From Chlamydomonas sphaeroides (taxonomy: Eukaryota > Chlorophyta > Chlorophyceae > Chlamydomonadales > Chlamydomonadaceae), in contig BDDC01000167.1 in NCBI GenBank assembly GCA_001662425.1, positions 1,032 through 65,031 on the forward strand: a stretch of DNA of 64,000 bases, written 5' to 3'. The notes beneath the pieces are model-generated. The model had not been told where the DNA came from. It saw only the letters and a program-made list of their open reading frames with translations, and did not search any database. The translations under genes were made by a program, and so were the position numbers. This document shows positions 53,501 through 64,000 of the stretch, piece after piece (the first letter of the stretch is position 1; every line of letters starts with the position of its first letter).

Positions 53501-56500
53501 TGGATGTAAATGCTGGCGGCGCGCTCGAACTGGCCCGCCCGCTCGTACATCTCGGCCGACTCCTGCAAGATAGATCCACACGGCGGGCGTGAGCAAGCCA
53601 AACGCTTGAGACACGCGCACACCCTCAGCGTCCCGCCCGCCCCTTCTCGCCGCAGGCCCAGAGATCCAGCCCAGCACCCCTGCCTCCCCATCGTCCCCGC
53701 CCGCCCTCCTCTGTGTATCCGCAGCCCAGCGCCGCCCGCTCCGTCGCACGAGCCCCGCCGCACCGTGAGCTGCTGCAGGCCCTCCAGGATGAGCGCGCAC
53801 TCCTTGTACAGGTTCTGCTGGTTGATGCTGACCGCCAGCTGCCGGCCCTGCCGCAGGTCGCCCAGCTGCAGCGTCGTGCGCGCAATGCCCGACTTGCACG
53901 ACACCTCCAGCTCCGGCTGCGGCGCGCCCACCGACACCGCCAGCGCGTCCAGCGCCTGCTGGTAGTGCGACTTGGCGCTCGCGTACTCGCCTGCGGCAAG
54001 GCAGCACAAGGACATGGAGGTCAGGGCTGTGTGTCGCGCACCGCAGCGGCCCCACCGCCCTGCTGTACGCCGTCAGACCCAACCCGGCCCGTTATCGGAG
54101 TGCCCTGCCGGCGCCGCGCCACGCACCCGTCATCTCCAGCATGGCTCCGTGCTCCTTGCAGATGGTGGCGATGGCGTCGGGGTCTAGCTGCTCCGCCAGC
54201 TTGAGCGCATCGGTCCAGTGCTTCAGGTCCATGCGCATCTCCAGCGCCGCGCGGGGCACCGAGGAGCGCAGGAACAGCTCCTGTGGGCCGTCGGGAGAGG
54301 AGGTCGGCACGACACATAAGGTTTGGCACCGTGCGTGGGCGAGGCACCCCATGCGACAACGGCACGCGGCCAGGGGCTAGCCCGGGTGCGCGAGGCCCAG
54401 CGAGGGAGCCAGCCGTCAGGGGCCCCGCCGCACCTGCGCCTGCGTGTAGTCCTTCTCCAGCAGCACCATGATGTGCGCCGACAGCAGGTTGCGGTCCTCG
54501 TGCTGCCGCACCCGCTCCAGGGACAGCACCATGCTGGCGTCGCCGATCTGGGGGGTTGGGTTGCCGAGCGAGTTAAGCACTTCTCTGGCACCTCGCCATG
54601 AGCCACAAGCTCGGACCCAACGCTGGCAGCAGCCAACCATGCACCGAGTGCTACCAATTGCGCATAGGGCAAGCCGTGGTTGCGTTCCGGGTCGGCCCAG
54701 GGTCTAGGCCCACCAACGACGCGGTCTACCAGGACTCGGCAGGACCGAGCTGGAGCTCCTCGCCCCATGCCTTGGTACTCCGACGCGCCGCCCCCGCACC
54801 TGGCGGTAGGCGTTGATGGCCGTCTCGATGTCCAGGATGTCCAGAGCCGCCAGCGCCAGCGTGCGCCAGTTCTCGTTCTGCCGCAGCGCGACGCAGCACT
54901 CGGCCGCCTCGCGCAGCTTGTACACCTTGAGCGCGGCGGTGAAGCTGTGGGCGGAGGGGCGCAGCAAAGGGTCGGGTGAGGGCGTTTGCTTAAGCCCCTT
55001 AGTAAGACACAGGCAATGAAGCTGGGGTCGGAGGTAGGCACGCAGGCCAGCCAGCGCAGCGGTCCGAATGGCCCGGCCAGATGCAGGAAACGCTGTCGCT
55101 GCGCAAGACTGTCAGCTGCAAGCCCGGCTGTAACGCGCAGCGCGCACGCCGTAGCGGCGGCTCACCGCTTGGCGGGCGCCGCCTTGGCCACGGCGTCTCC
55201 CGGCTGCAGCAGCTTGTGGCTGTCGAGCGTCACATTGTCCATGGCGCCGCTCTTGAGGCGGCAGCCCACAATGCCGTTGCAGCTCGTCAGCGGCGTGTGC
55301 GTGGCGCCCAGGGCCTGTTTGCCGATGAACTGCACCTGCGGCCCCGTGAGGCTCACGGGCACGTAGCTGCGGCGGCAGGGCAGCGGGCGCGATACAGGTG
55401 GTGATGGTGGTGGGGTCACGACGGCAGGGCGAGAGCCCGGAGGCGCATGCAGGGTCCGGTGGCGGAAGGGTGCCATGCCCCATGCGCCCAAGCCTCGCCA
55501 GCGTCTTGCGCAGCTCACAGGTACGTGTGCAGCGTGGTTCCGTCGGCGATGACGAGTACGTTGCTGTCGGCCGTGTCCCACATGACGGCCTCGGCGCGGC
55601 CACTGCGGACAAGAGGGCGTGGCCGAGCGAGACACCACGTCAGTCACCCATCCGCAAAAACTAGCTCCGCAGAGGGCTTCAATATGGAACAGGTGTCCCT
55701 ACGTGCTAGCCGCAGGGGCATGGCTAGGTGCGACAGAACGTTCCTCTGACAGCGCCTGGCACGCGCGCACCTGAAGTTGGGGATGGGCAACACGTGGTCG
55801 TTGACGGGGTTGAACAGGTGCAGCGCGCCCTTGTCGTCCTCGAACACCAGCCGCGCGCCGGACGACTGCGGGAACACGCGGGTGATGCCGCTGCAGCCAG
55901 CAGCGCCGGGCCCAGGGAGCACGACAGCGCGTGTCAGCCCAGCCTGCCGCAGTCAACAGCTTCACGGCCTTGCCGCAGCCCCAGCATTGCGTAGGTGCAT
56001 GCCCTGTACCGCCCCCGCCCCACCCGTCGTCGTGCCGGTACTCGTTGACCGGCGTCACGTCGGGCGCGAGGTAGTACGACAGCGTGCCGGTGCGGCTGCC
56101 GGTGATGACGAAGGTGCTGGTGAGCGCGACGCAGGTGATGTTGGCGGGCTGGCCGGGGCCGGGGATGACGACGTCGGCCTCGTCGGGCGCGCGGCCGGCC
56201 TCCACGGCGATGGGGTGCACCACCACGTGACCGCCCGTCAGCACGGCAGCATGCGTCTCGTTGAGCTTGATGGCGCCGATGGTGCCCAGGTACTCGCGCT
56301 TCTGCACCACCTTGCCCGCCTTGCCGGACACATCGTAGAACGTCACCTGGTGGGACCCGGTCCGGAGGAAAGGGCGCGCGGACGTTGGGGTTACACGGTA
56401 GCGCAGCGCTCACTCTTGTAAAAACAGGCGGCGTGCTGCCGCCCACTGGGCATGATCGACGAACGCCCTTGCGCGTAGCAGCGCACCTGGTTGTTCATGC

Positions 56501-59500
56501 CCATGGCCGCGTGGTTGGGCCCCAGGCCGCAGAAGGCGGGCTCGTTCTCCATCTCGATGCGCGCCACGGTCTGGCGCTTGGTGACGTCCAGGATGGTCAT
56601 CTCCAGCAGGCTGGTCAGGTACAGCACGCGCGTGCCGTGGAAGTCGTACACCATGGGCAGCGACGCCAGGTACGAGTGCAGGTAGCCGTTGTGGGTGCCC
56701 ACCGTCAGCACCTGCAGGGGTGGGAGTTGGAGAAGGGCGGGTCAGGCGACACGGGCAGTGCGGTTGGTCTAAGCAGAAGCGCCCATCGCTGCGGCTGGGC
56801 AGAGCGTGCGAATTGCAGCAGCCGTGCGCAGGCTGGACACACGCCCACCTGGCCGTCCTTGGTCCAGCCGGCCTTCTCGATGGACTGGTTGGCGTCCAGG
56901 TCCACCGCATCGGACTTAATCTCCACGTAGTCCTGGAAGGCACACAAGAGAGAAGAGAGGTCGGAGTTCGGCATGGCGTTTGGGCGAAAGGCGGACGGGG
57001 AGCACCTGTGCGGCTGGGCCCCCCACACGACCCAGCGGGCAGCTTGGCCCCAGCGGCGCCAAGCTGCGTGAGAAGCGGCCTCCGCACCTGGCCGGTGGTG
57101 TCCAGCACGCGGATGCAGTTGGCGCCCACCACCGCGATGCGGCCCAGCGCGGCGCAGTGCGCCACGTCCGTCAGCGCGTCCAGGTGCCTGCCGGCAGCAG
57201 GCGCGAGCGAAGCGGGGCCAGGATTCAGTGGTTGCGCGAGACGGCGGCTAGCGGCGACGCCCTAGCGGCTGCAGGTACCCAGCAAGCCCGCGGGGCGCTG
57301 CTGGGCTAGGCGCCGTCCCCCGCATCCCTTGCTGGCCGCGTTCGCTGTCCGCGGCATGCACTCACTTCCCCGAGTAGACCTCCTCGCTGATCTCGCGGCT
57401 GTGGCTGGACACGACCACAACGTAGCCGGCCTTGAAGCCGACTAGGATATAGCCGTCGCCGAACCAGCCGTGCTTCATGATGGGGCCGTATGTGTCCAGG
57501 AACGCCAGCTCGATGGGCCGGTCGCCCTCGGCCGTGCACTGGTGGGTGGAGAAATGGACGTCAAGCAAGATGAGGCGTCAGGTGGGGTTGTTGGAGGCGC
57601 GGGGTGCGGGAGGAGCGAGGCTGTTCTGGCAGAGGCAAGGGCGGGCGGGCGGGGAGGATCCTGCGCTAAAGCGTGTGTGGTGGCGGCCGCACCTGCATGA
57701 TGTACAGCGTCTTGCGGTTGATGTTGAGGGAGTAGGTGTTCTCCTGCAGGGGCCGGTGATGCGCACGAACGAGCAGCTCTGCGTTGCTCCGGGCCAAAGC
57801 TCCGCCGCATATCGCAGCGGAGGGCACGCCCCAAGCTGGTGAGCAGCTGCTAGGCCCCAGGCGGGGCGGGGCGGGGCGCGCCGCACCTCGCGCCGCGTGT
57901 AGCCGTCCTCCTTCTTGTCGCTGACGCACAGGTCCATGGGCGTGTCCTTGAGATGGAACGTCTTGAGCGTGTCGCCCGTGACGCCGTCCGTCAGCGTCAC
58001 CGACTTGTCCTGCGCGCCGAGCCACACGCCACCTTCAGCAACACACGACGTGCACAGCCCCATAGCGGCCTCTCCTTCTACCACTCTCAAGCTTCCCCTA
58101 CCCCCATCTTTCAGTAAGGCCCCATGCATTTCGATGCCTGTGGGTCCCCGACCCCATGTTGACCCCACGGCCCACGCCTGCCCCCATCTTCCGCCTCCCT
58201 TTGCAGCCCACCTGGGCAGCCATGGCCAGGATGTTGTCCTTGTTCCACGACGCCGCCACGATCTTCTTGGTGTGCTTGCCCACCAGCGGCGTCTTCTTGC
58301 GCTCGCGCGCGTTGTACATCATGAGGTTGCCCTTGGCCGTGGCCACTGCCAGGTACATGCCGTTGCGCGACCAGCCCATGGACGAGAACTCTTGCGTCTG
58401 AGGGTGGCCGGGCGAGTGGGCGGGTAGGTTGGTGGGTGGACAGGTGAGGTGGGGGCGGTCGGGCAGGGGGCGCTGGCTGCCGGGCGGTCGGGCAGAACAG
58501 GCACCAGGCGGCAGGGTTGATGAGCGTGGGCGTGGGGGCGGGCGTGGGGGGCCCGTGGTTGTGTGTGTCCAGCGACTAACTTAGGCTGGCTACCTGCAGC
58601 ACAGGAGCTGGCGCACTCCGGAGGGGTGGGCATAAGGGTGCGACGGCGACGGTGCGAAATCCGGGTACCAGAACGGGCGCGCAAGCGTGCTGCGGCCCGG
58701 CGCGTCTCCGCCATTCGAGTGCCCCCCGCGCCAGGTTGCAAAGACAGCTGTTGCATTCAGCGGCCCGGGAGCTGGTTCTGAGGCGCGGAGCCACGGGGTG
58801 GCCACGCAGCATATATGGCTGCTGATATCGTCCGCGGATCGGTTTGGATGCTGCGCGTTCATGACCCTCCCGGCCCCAACGCCACGCCAGTGGCCGCTCG
58901 CCACGAAGCCTGTCGCTCAGGCATTGGAACGCGGCCGGTAGCCGCCGGCCCAGCGTCCACGACCAGGGCTTGTGCGCCCAGCGTCTGGCTGCAATACCTT
59001 GACGGGAGCGTGGGTTGGGGCTACGAAGCTGTGCCATGACAGCCAAGCGCCCAGCTGACTGCGGCCGCTGTGCACAGCGCTGCGGCCCGCATGGCTGCCC
59101 GAGACGTGTGTTTAGGGGACTTCTAGCCGGTGATTCCCACGCTGCGCACCTTGAACTCCGAGTCAATCTTCTGCAGCTCCTTGCTGACAGAGAGCCAGAT
59201 GAAGACGTGCGTGTTGCCGGCTGGCAGGATAGCCAGCTGCTCCCCGGACGGGTCCCACTGCGGGAGTGACGCAAGGCATTGGGAAGCATTGGCGCCAGCT
59301 TCGCAGCTCCACCGCCAGCCCCCGACGTGCCCAGCCAGCAACCGCGGGGCGCATGCCCGCGCCCTTGCGCCATCGAATGGCGCGTGGCACCGGCAGAGCA
59401 CCGGCAGCCTGGGCCAGAGGATCCAGGGTAGCCTCGCCCAGCCGTCACAGCAGCTCAGTGCGTGGGTTGAACCTCCTTCCTTGCATTTGCCCCCGACACG

Positions 59501-59817
59501 CCCTGCACGCGGCTGCGCGTGGAGCCCCTACCTGCAGCTGGCAGCACCCGCACGCCTTCGTGTCCGGGTTGGGGTACTCAGCGGGCGGCAGGTGCACCTC
59601 ATCGTAGAGCCGCCCGTTCCGATCGAAGATGTTGACTTTACGCTGTGGCAGGGGCATGCACGCTAAGCCTTCGCAGCGTCGGTCAAGGCTTCCAGCATGG
59701 CGAGGTGCACCGCACCTTGCTGCCAGCCGCTGCCAAGAACGAGCCTTTAGTGCTCCATTCGAACAGCACCTTCCCATCGCCCAGCAAGTCTGGGGCGATG
59801 GTGAAGAGCTTCTTCAT
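50594..59817 (-). CDS. IFT144: Intraflagellar transport protein IFT144 (WDR19), IFT-A core
   Basis: 27 exons, every junction in phase, 1371 residues: first exon 59817-59716, then 59642-59532, 59257-59150, 58397-58212, 58009-57887, and on to 51198-51020 and 50817-50594. It starts MKKLFTIAPDLLGDGKVLFE. WD40 units fill residues 1-650 (VNIFDRNGRLYDEV, NTHVFIWLSVSKEL, GKHTKKIVAASWNKDNILAM, GRIAVVGANCIRVLD, AFCGLGPNHAAMGMNN). TPR-like helices follow (AAYEAAGDMDAVVRLCLERL, ISKFPKHIVPILTSTVIECH). Two Cys pairs of a C-terminal zinc-binding region end it (DCPYCNMPG..CISC, ECPSCKFPA..CPMC). IFT144 is a core subunit of IFT-A, which carries cargo back from the ciliary tip and imports membrane proteins. 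The length matches Chlamydomonas IFT144. The intron after CARFEQ-coding exon 52263-52060 uses a GC donor (CAG/GCAAGG). The third intron is 752 bases long and seems empty. Confidence 0.97.
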
Positions 59818-60688
59818 GGTCGCGGTCTACTCCCGCGGCCGCCGCGGGCAGATCGCCAAAGCTTCGTCTCTATAGTCGACAGTGCGGCATATCAGTAGGT
59901 GTACGTGTTGTGGGCTCCCGAGAAGCCCTCGAAGGAGATGCTCGGTTTGACCGCAAGGCTATCTTTGAGACTCACAAACCACACCAAGCGTGTAGGTGCT
60001 CTTGTATGCTCTACGGATGTCGGTTGCGCGTGCTGTTCGGGGCACGAGGGCCGGTTGCGAAGCACACGAACCGTACGGCGGAACCCCAACTTTTGCGCCC
60101 GCAGAGCAGGGCCCCTGCTCCACCTCCGTCCGCGAGCAGCATATGCATGCATCTCGTCCCACGTGCCGTGCAATTCATACAGCCAGCCACATCAACAGCA
60201 GGCCGAGCTGAGCGACGGAAAGCGAGGGTTGGCAATTCGGAGCCAGGTGCGAGACAAAGAAGCAGCTGACAGGCTCCGACTAAGGGGCCGCCCACAAATG
60301 CCGTTGAGCAGTGCTTCCAGTGGTCGCCAGGAAGCCGTGCTCAGGCCTGCGCCCTTGCCATCCTTGTCCAGGTCCAACCTTGTCTCCCCAGGGGTCACGC
60401 CGGCATTCCATAGCTGACGCATAGAAGCATACCCGTAGAGCCTTACTCTGCTATAGTGGTGGGGAATGACTGCGGCACGATTAAAAGTGTGTTGTCAGGC
60501 GCGCACGTGATACGTGTGTGTTTGCCGCCCAAGCCCTAGCGTTACAGCACAGCCACTAAGGACACACACGCGCATACACTACACCAGCGATACTTGTGAG
60601 ACTTGCACTCTGAAGACTCCTCGGGAACCCACATGCGGATGTCCCAGTTTCTGAGTTGACCAAGCGCCCGGCGCGCATACGCGCAACG
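59818..60688. promoter_or_regulatory. Divergent promoter region, IFT144 and coiled-coil gene
   Basis: About 0.87 kb between two ATGs pointing away from each other. I looked for an RFX X-box and for a Chlamydomonas tubulin-type box and could not identify a convincing match by eye. Head-to-head placement next to an IFT gene suggests, without proving, shared induction on deflagellation. Confidence 0.4.
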
Positions 60689-63600
60689 ATGTCGAGCAAA
60701 GCTACGGTGCGCTTCGATTTTCTGCGGCGACCTAGATGCAGGGCTTTCACGCTACTGCCGCGCCGTCGTGCAGGCGTCATCGGCTCGGCCAGTAGACACG
60801 CGGAAGCTCCTTTCAGTACTGCGAGCGACAAAGGCCCAACAGGTGACTTATGCGTGCTGGGTCGCACCGAGGACGCTGCTACCCCCAATTGCTTGGCATG
60901 TCACGGCGGATGCGGCACCTCTGCAGGACTTGACGGCCCAGCCGCGCAAGGGGCGAGGGCTGTGGCTCAACTCAGAGCTATGGCAAGCAGTCACCAAGCA
61001 GCTAGAAACGCAGGTGTGCAGGTGTCAGCGGGCCCCGGGGGCGGGTTGGCCGCTGCCTGCTCCAAAAGCCGCGGCACAACACATGCCTTGTCTCCATCCG
61101 ATGCGCACGTGGCCGCCGCAGGTGACGGAGGTGGAGGGCCTGTCAGCAGTGCTGCAGGCAAAGGACAAGGTGCGACCAGGGGCTTGCAGCGCCCGGCACC
61201 CCACCCCGCGCACGGGCACGGGCACAGCCGCGGGGCTTCCTTGCCATCGCCCTCGCCCTCCCTCGCCCGGCGCACGGCGTCCCATGCCGCCCCACGCGAT
61301 CTCCGCACAGGAGCTGGAGAAGCTGCGGCAGCGCGCGCAGGAGGAGGTGCTGGCGCGCGACCGCACCATCACGTCGCTGCAGGGCCAGGCGCAGCAGCTG
61401 GCGGCCGAGGTCGGGTCGCTGCAGGCGCAGATGCGCGCCAAGCAGGAGGCGTGGGAGCAGCACAAGCGGAACCTCGAGGAGCAGGTGGGCGGTCCTCTTG
61501 GACTCAGCTGCGGGTGTGGGTGCCGCGCGACACACCCTTGTGTGCTGTCCGTGTTCGGCAGCATGCAGTCACCGCTGCACGCATGTTGGCGTGGAATGCA
61601 CCGCGCCGCGCCGCGGGTGCCACGGACCCAGCACCATCACGACGCCCCCTCCCTTACCCCCGCCTCCAGGCCGACCACCTGCTCAACCTCCTGCACGAGC
61701 GACAGGGCCTGCTGTCCGACAACGACGGCCTGCGACAGCACCTGGCGGCCGCGCAGGCGGCGCAGGCGGCCGCGCAGCGCCGCGCCGCCGAGGCAGAGGC
61801 ACGCGCCACCGAGCTGCAGCGGCTGCACGACTACAGCATGGTGCGGCGGTGCGCGGGCGGGCATGGACTGCAGTAGCCCCTAAGGAGCAGCCCAGACAAC
61901 AGAGGCCTCGTGGGTCCAGTGTTGGGGCGGACGCTGCTGCCTGGCGGGGTCTTGACCAGCCCCTCCTGTGGCTTAAAAGGCGCCGCCAAGTGGCAGCATC
62001 TGTGTGATACCTACCACCCTCGCCGCGCCGCGCAGGGCAAGGCCGAGGCGGGGCTCACGGAGCGCGACGCGCAAGCGCTGCGCATACGCGACCTGACCAC
62101 TTCGCTGGCGGAGGCGCGGCACCAGGCGGAGAGCTACCGCCAGCAGCTGGCGGGCCGCAGCGCGCCGGCCGAGGAGCTGACGGCCGACATCAAGCGCCTG
62201 CGGGTGGGTCGCTGCGCGATACGGTATCCTGGGCCTGGGCCGTGGCACTAACCACGCGTCCTGGACCACAAACTGGCGGGCCGTGTCCAAGAGCCGTAAA
62301 GACGCGCCTGAGGCAAGTCCCCGCTCAGACTGCTTGGGCTGTCCTGTGGTCCTCGCCCAGGCCGACAACCGGCGGCTGGTGGCGCTGCTGGCCACCGTGC
62401 CCGAGTACCGGGCGCTGGCGGCGGAGGCGGCCGAGGGCCATGGCGTGCACTACCTGCCGCTGGAGGAGTGCCTGTTGGCGCGGCAGCTGGTGGAGGACAG
62501 CCACCCGCCGCTGCTGGACAGGTGCGGGCGGCGAGGGGCGCCGCGGAAGGGGTCAGGCGAGGGGCGGGGCGGGGCAGGGAGGGCGTTGCCCAGGGCTACC
62601 AGGCAGGGTAGGGCAGGGCAGGCGCAGGGAAGCCTCGCGGCCGAGCGGTGGGTTAGCAAGGCATGCGAAACGCAGCCGGCGGCCGCCTTCCGTGTCCCTC
62701 GCAACCGGGTACCCTCCCCCGGCGCCCCGCTGGCCACCCGCGCCTCCCCGCCGCTCCCAGGCCCGTGGACGACATCCCCGGCGGCCTGGCAGGCGCTGGG
62801 CGGTCCCGCGACCCCGACGTGCCCGACCCGAGCCTCACATCGGTGCTGGACGAGCAGTACCACTGGGCCCCGCGGGCTGCGCTGCTGGCGGGCGCCGACC
62901 TGATGCGGCGGCTGATGCCAGGGCTGCCCATGGCGCAGCTAATGGCGCTGGTGGGCGAGCTCAACAAGGTGCGGGCCGACAGGCGAGGGTGGGGCTGGTT
63001 GCTCACGTCGGTTGTTGGGAGCTGGCGAATTTGACGCAGGTGGGACTGAAACATGCCCGCGGCGGCCGCAAGGTGGCGGGGCTGGGCAGTGTGCCTGCGG
63101 CCGGGCCTTCGCTTGCGGAGAGCTGAAACCGAGGCCGGCCCTCTGCCTGCGGTCGCCCGCAGGTGTGGCGCGACCGCGAGCGCAAGCGGCTGGCGGAGGT
63201 GGCGGCGGCGCACCAGCGCGAGCTCAAGCGCCTGACCGCCACCTTCCAGCAGCGCGCGCCCTATGAGGCGGTCATGGCGGGGCAGAAGCTGGTGGACCTG
63301 AAGCGCCGCCTGCGGGCGCAGGCCGCCGCCGCGGCGGCCGAGACCGCGGCCGTCAAGGCCGACCGGCGGCGCGTGGAGGACGACAGCCGGGTGCGTGTCG
63401 GCTCCCGCGGGCGCTGCTGGGCCGTTCGGTGTTCTTGGCGCTGGCGAAGTGTGCTGTGCGGTGTGTGGTGCATCACTGTGGTCTTATTTGTGTGTTGGCG
63501 CCGTGCCTCGCAGGCGATGCTGCACGTTGGCCTGGCGTCCATCCAGGACCTGAGCCGCCAGGTGGCGCAGCTGGCAACGCGGAACAAGAAGCTGTCGGTG

Positions 63601-64000
63601 AAGGCGGCCAAGGCACGGGCCAAGGACAGTGCCAAGGGGCCGCCGGTGTGCAGGTGCGGCGCCGGCGGGGGAAGGGCAGGGGAGAGGAGGAAGGGGCTAC
63701 GGCGCCCTTCACAGGGCAGACTCCTGTCGGCCGCAGAGGCCAATTCGTGCGCAGCTGGCAGCCGGTGGCGGCGTGCCGCCCGGCCCTCAGCCCACAACAC
63801 ACAAGCCCCTCGTATTTCCCCGCCTTGCCCCCTCGTGTAGCCACCCCTCACCTCCACATTTCTACCCCCCACCGCAGCACCTGCCTGGACCAGCTGCTGG
63901 CGTCCGGCTCGCACCGCACCGCCGCCTCCATGGGCCGCGCGCTGGGGCTGGCGCCCGAGCCCGGGCCCCCCCAGGCACACACGCAGCAGCAGCAGCCCCA
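60689..64000 (+). CDS. Long coiled-coil protein, candidate ciliary protein (cut by window edge)
   Basis: Twelve exons chain in phase: 60689-60706, 60774-60842, 60927-61013, 61122-61169, 61311-61484, 61670-61840, 62036-62203, 62361-62521, 62761-62968, 63163-63390, 63514-63653 and 63878 to the edge; about 495 residues so far. The protein starts MSSKATASSARPVDTRKLLS. Residues 45-250 are almost continuous coiled coil (ELEKLRQRAQEEVLARDRTI, RAAEAEARATELQRLHDYS, RDLTTSLAEARHQAESYRQQ). A globular stretch follows (LLATVPEYRALAAEA, HYLPLEECLLARQLVEDSHP, SVLDEQYHWAPRAALLAGAD). A second helix region carries NKVWRDRERKRLAEVAAAHQ and PYEAVMAGQKLVDLKRRLRA. Only partial resemblance to ciliary CCDC-type proteins is recognised and no firm family is named. 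The first two tiny exons are the weakest part of the model. The divergent IFT144 neighbour fits a ciliary or basal-body role. Confidence 0.72.

Noticed and set aside
58576..59448. 290-codon frame on the minus strand within IFT144
   Set aside because: Lies mostly in the long third intron and includes exon 3 out of frame; IFT144 junctions on both sides fit without it.
59818..60688. X-box or tubulin-type element for ciliary gene induction
   Set aside because: No motif matched well enough by eye; a position-weight scan would be needed before claiming one.
1..64000. CRISPR arrays, operons, phage or bacterial contamination
   Set aside because: No regularly spaced repeats, Shine-Dalgarno-spaced gene runs or bacterial gene structure; intron-rich genes cover the window.

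Overview
The window is nuclear DNA of a green alga, most likely a volvocine or chlamydomonad chlorophyte. The evidence is: strongly G+C-rich sequence; genes cut by many short GT-AG introns whose donors are typically GTGCGN or GTGAGN; TGTAA poly(A) signals; long Ala/Gly/Gln low-complexity inserts in conserved proteins; and family content typical of Chlamydomonas relatives (OPR/RAP organelle RNA-binding protein, F-box/ankyrin family, IFT and tubulin-modifying genes). No bacterial operon structure, rRNA, tRNA or CRISPR array is seen. Gene models were built by hand. Exon joins were accepted only when splice sites and codon phase agreed, so most multi-exon models stay in frame from end to end.

Layout. 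1-611 (-): 5' part of an F-box/ankyrin gene running off the left edge. 611-2400: non-coding, with a MITE-like repeat and an ankyrin remnant. 2401-5494 (-): two-exon OPR/RAP protein. 6409-10204 (-): a damaged second F-box/ankyrin copy followed by an unrecognised domain and an ankyrin-like C-terminus. 10604-15113 (-): ten-exon TyrP-type amino acid permease. 15509-18253 (-): nine-exon protein of unknown family. 18805-22088 (-): nine-exon DUF89 damage-control phosphatase. This is divergent to 22862-24642 (+), a receiver-domain (pseudo-response-regulator-like) protein with a 3'UTR of about 2.4 kb. 27917-30454 (+): CCoAOMT-type O-methyltransferase. 30455-33370: repeat-rich, no gene seen. 33371-35947 (+): hypothetical protein. 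37092-46319 (-): cytosolic carboxypeptidase (tubulin deglutamylase type), about 21 exons. This is divergent to 47173-49850 (+), a tRNA(Ile)-lysidine synthase. 50594-59817 (-): 27-exon IFT144/WDR19. This is divergent to 60689-64000 (+), a long coiled-coil protein cut by the right edge.

Functional themes. The right-hand third carries two certain ciliary genes: IFT144 (IFT-A retrograde transport) and a CCP that trims polyglutamate from axonemal tubulin. The coiled-coil gene sharing the IFT144 promoter region is a candidate third. The left and middle parts carry organelle-directed functions (OPR/RAP RNA-binding protein, TyrP permease, TilS) and metabolite repair (DUF89). The most unusual material is the F-box/ankyrin locus at 6.4-10.2 kb, with compensating indels, ancestral-frame stops, a palindrome of about 105 bp inside the reading frame and an in-frame TAG. 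Also notable are the small inverted-repeat element shared by two distant sites and the unrecognised nine-exon gene.
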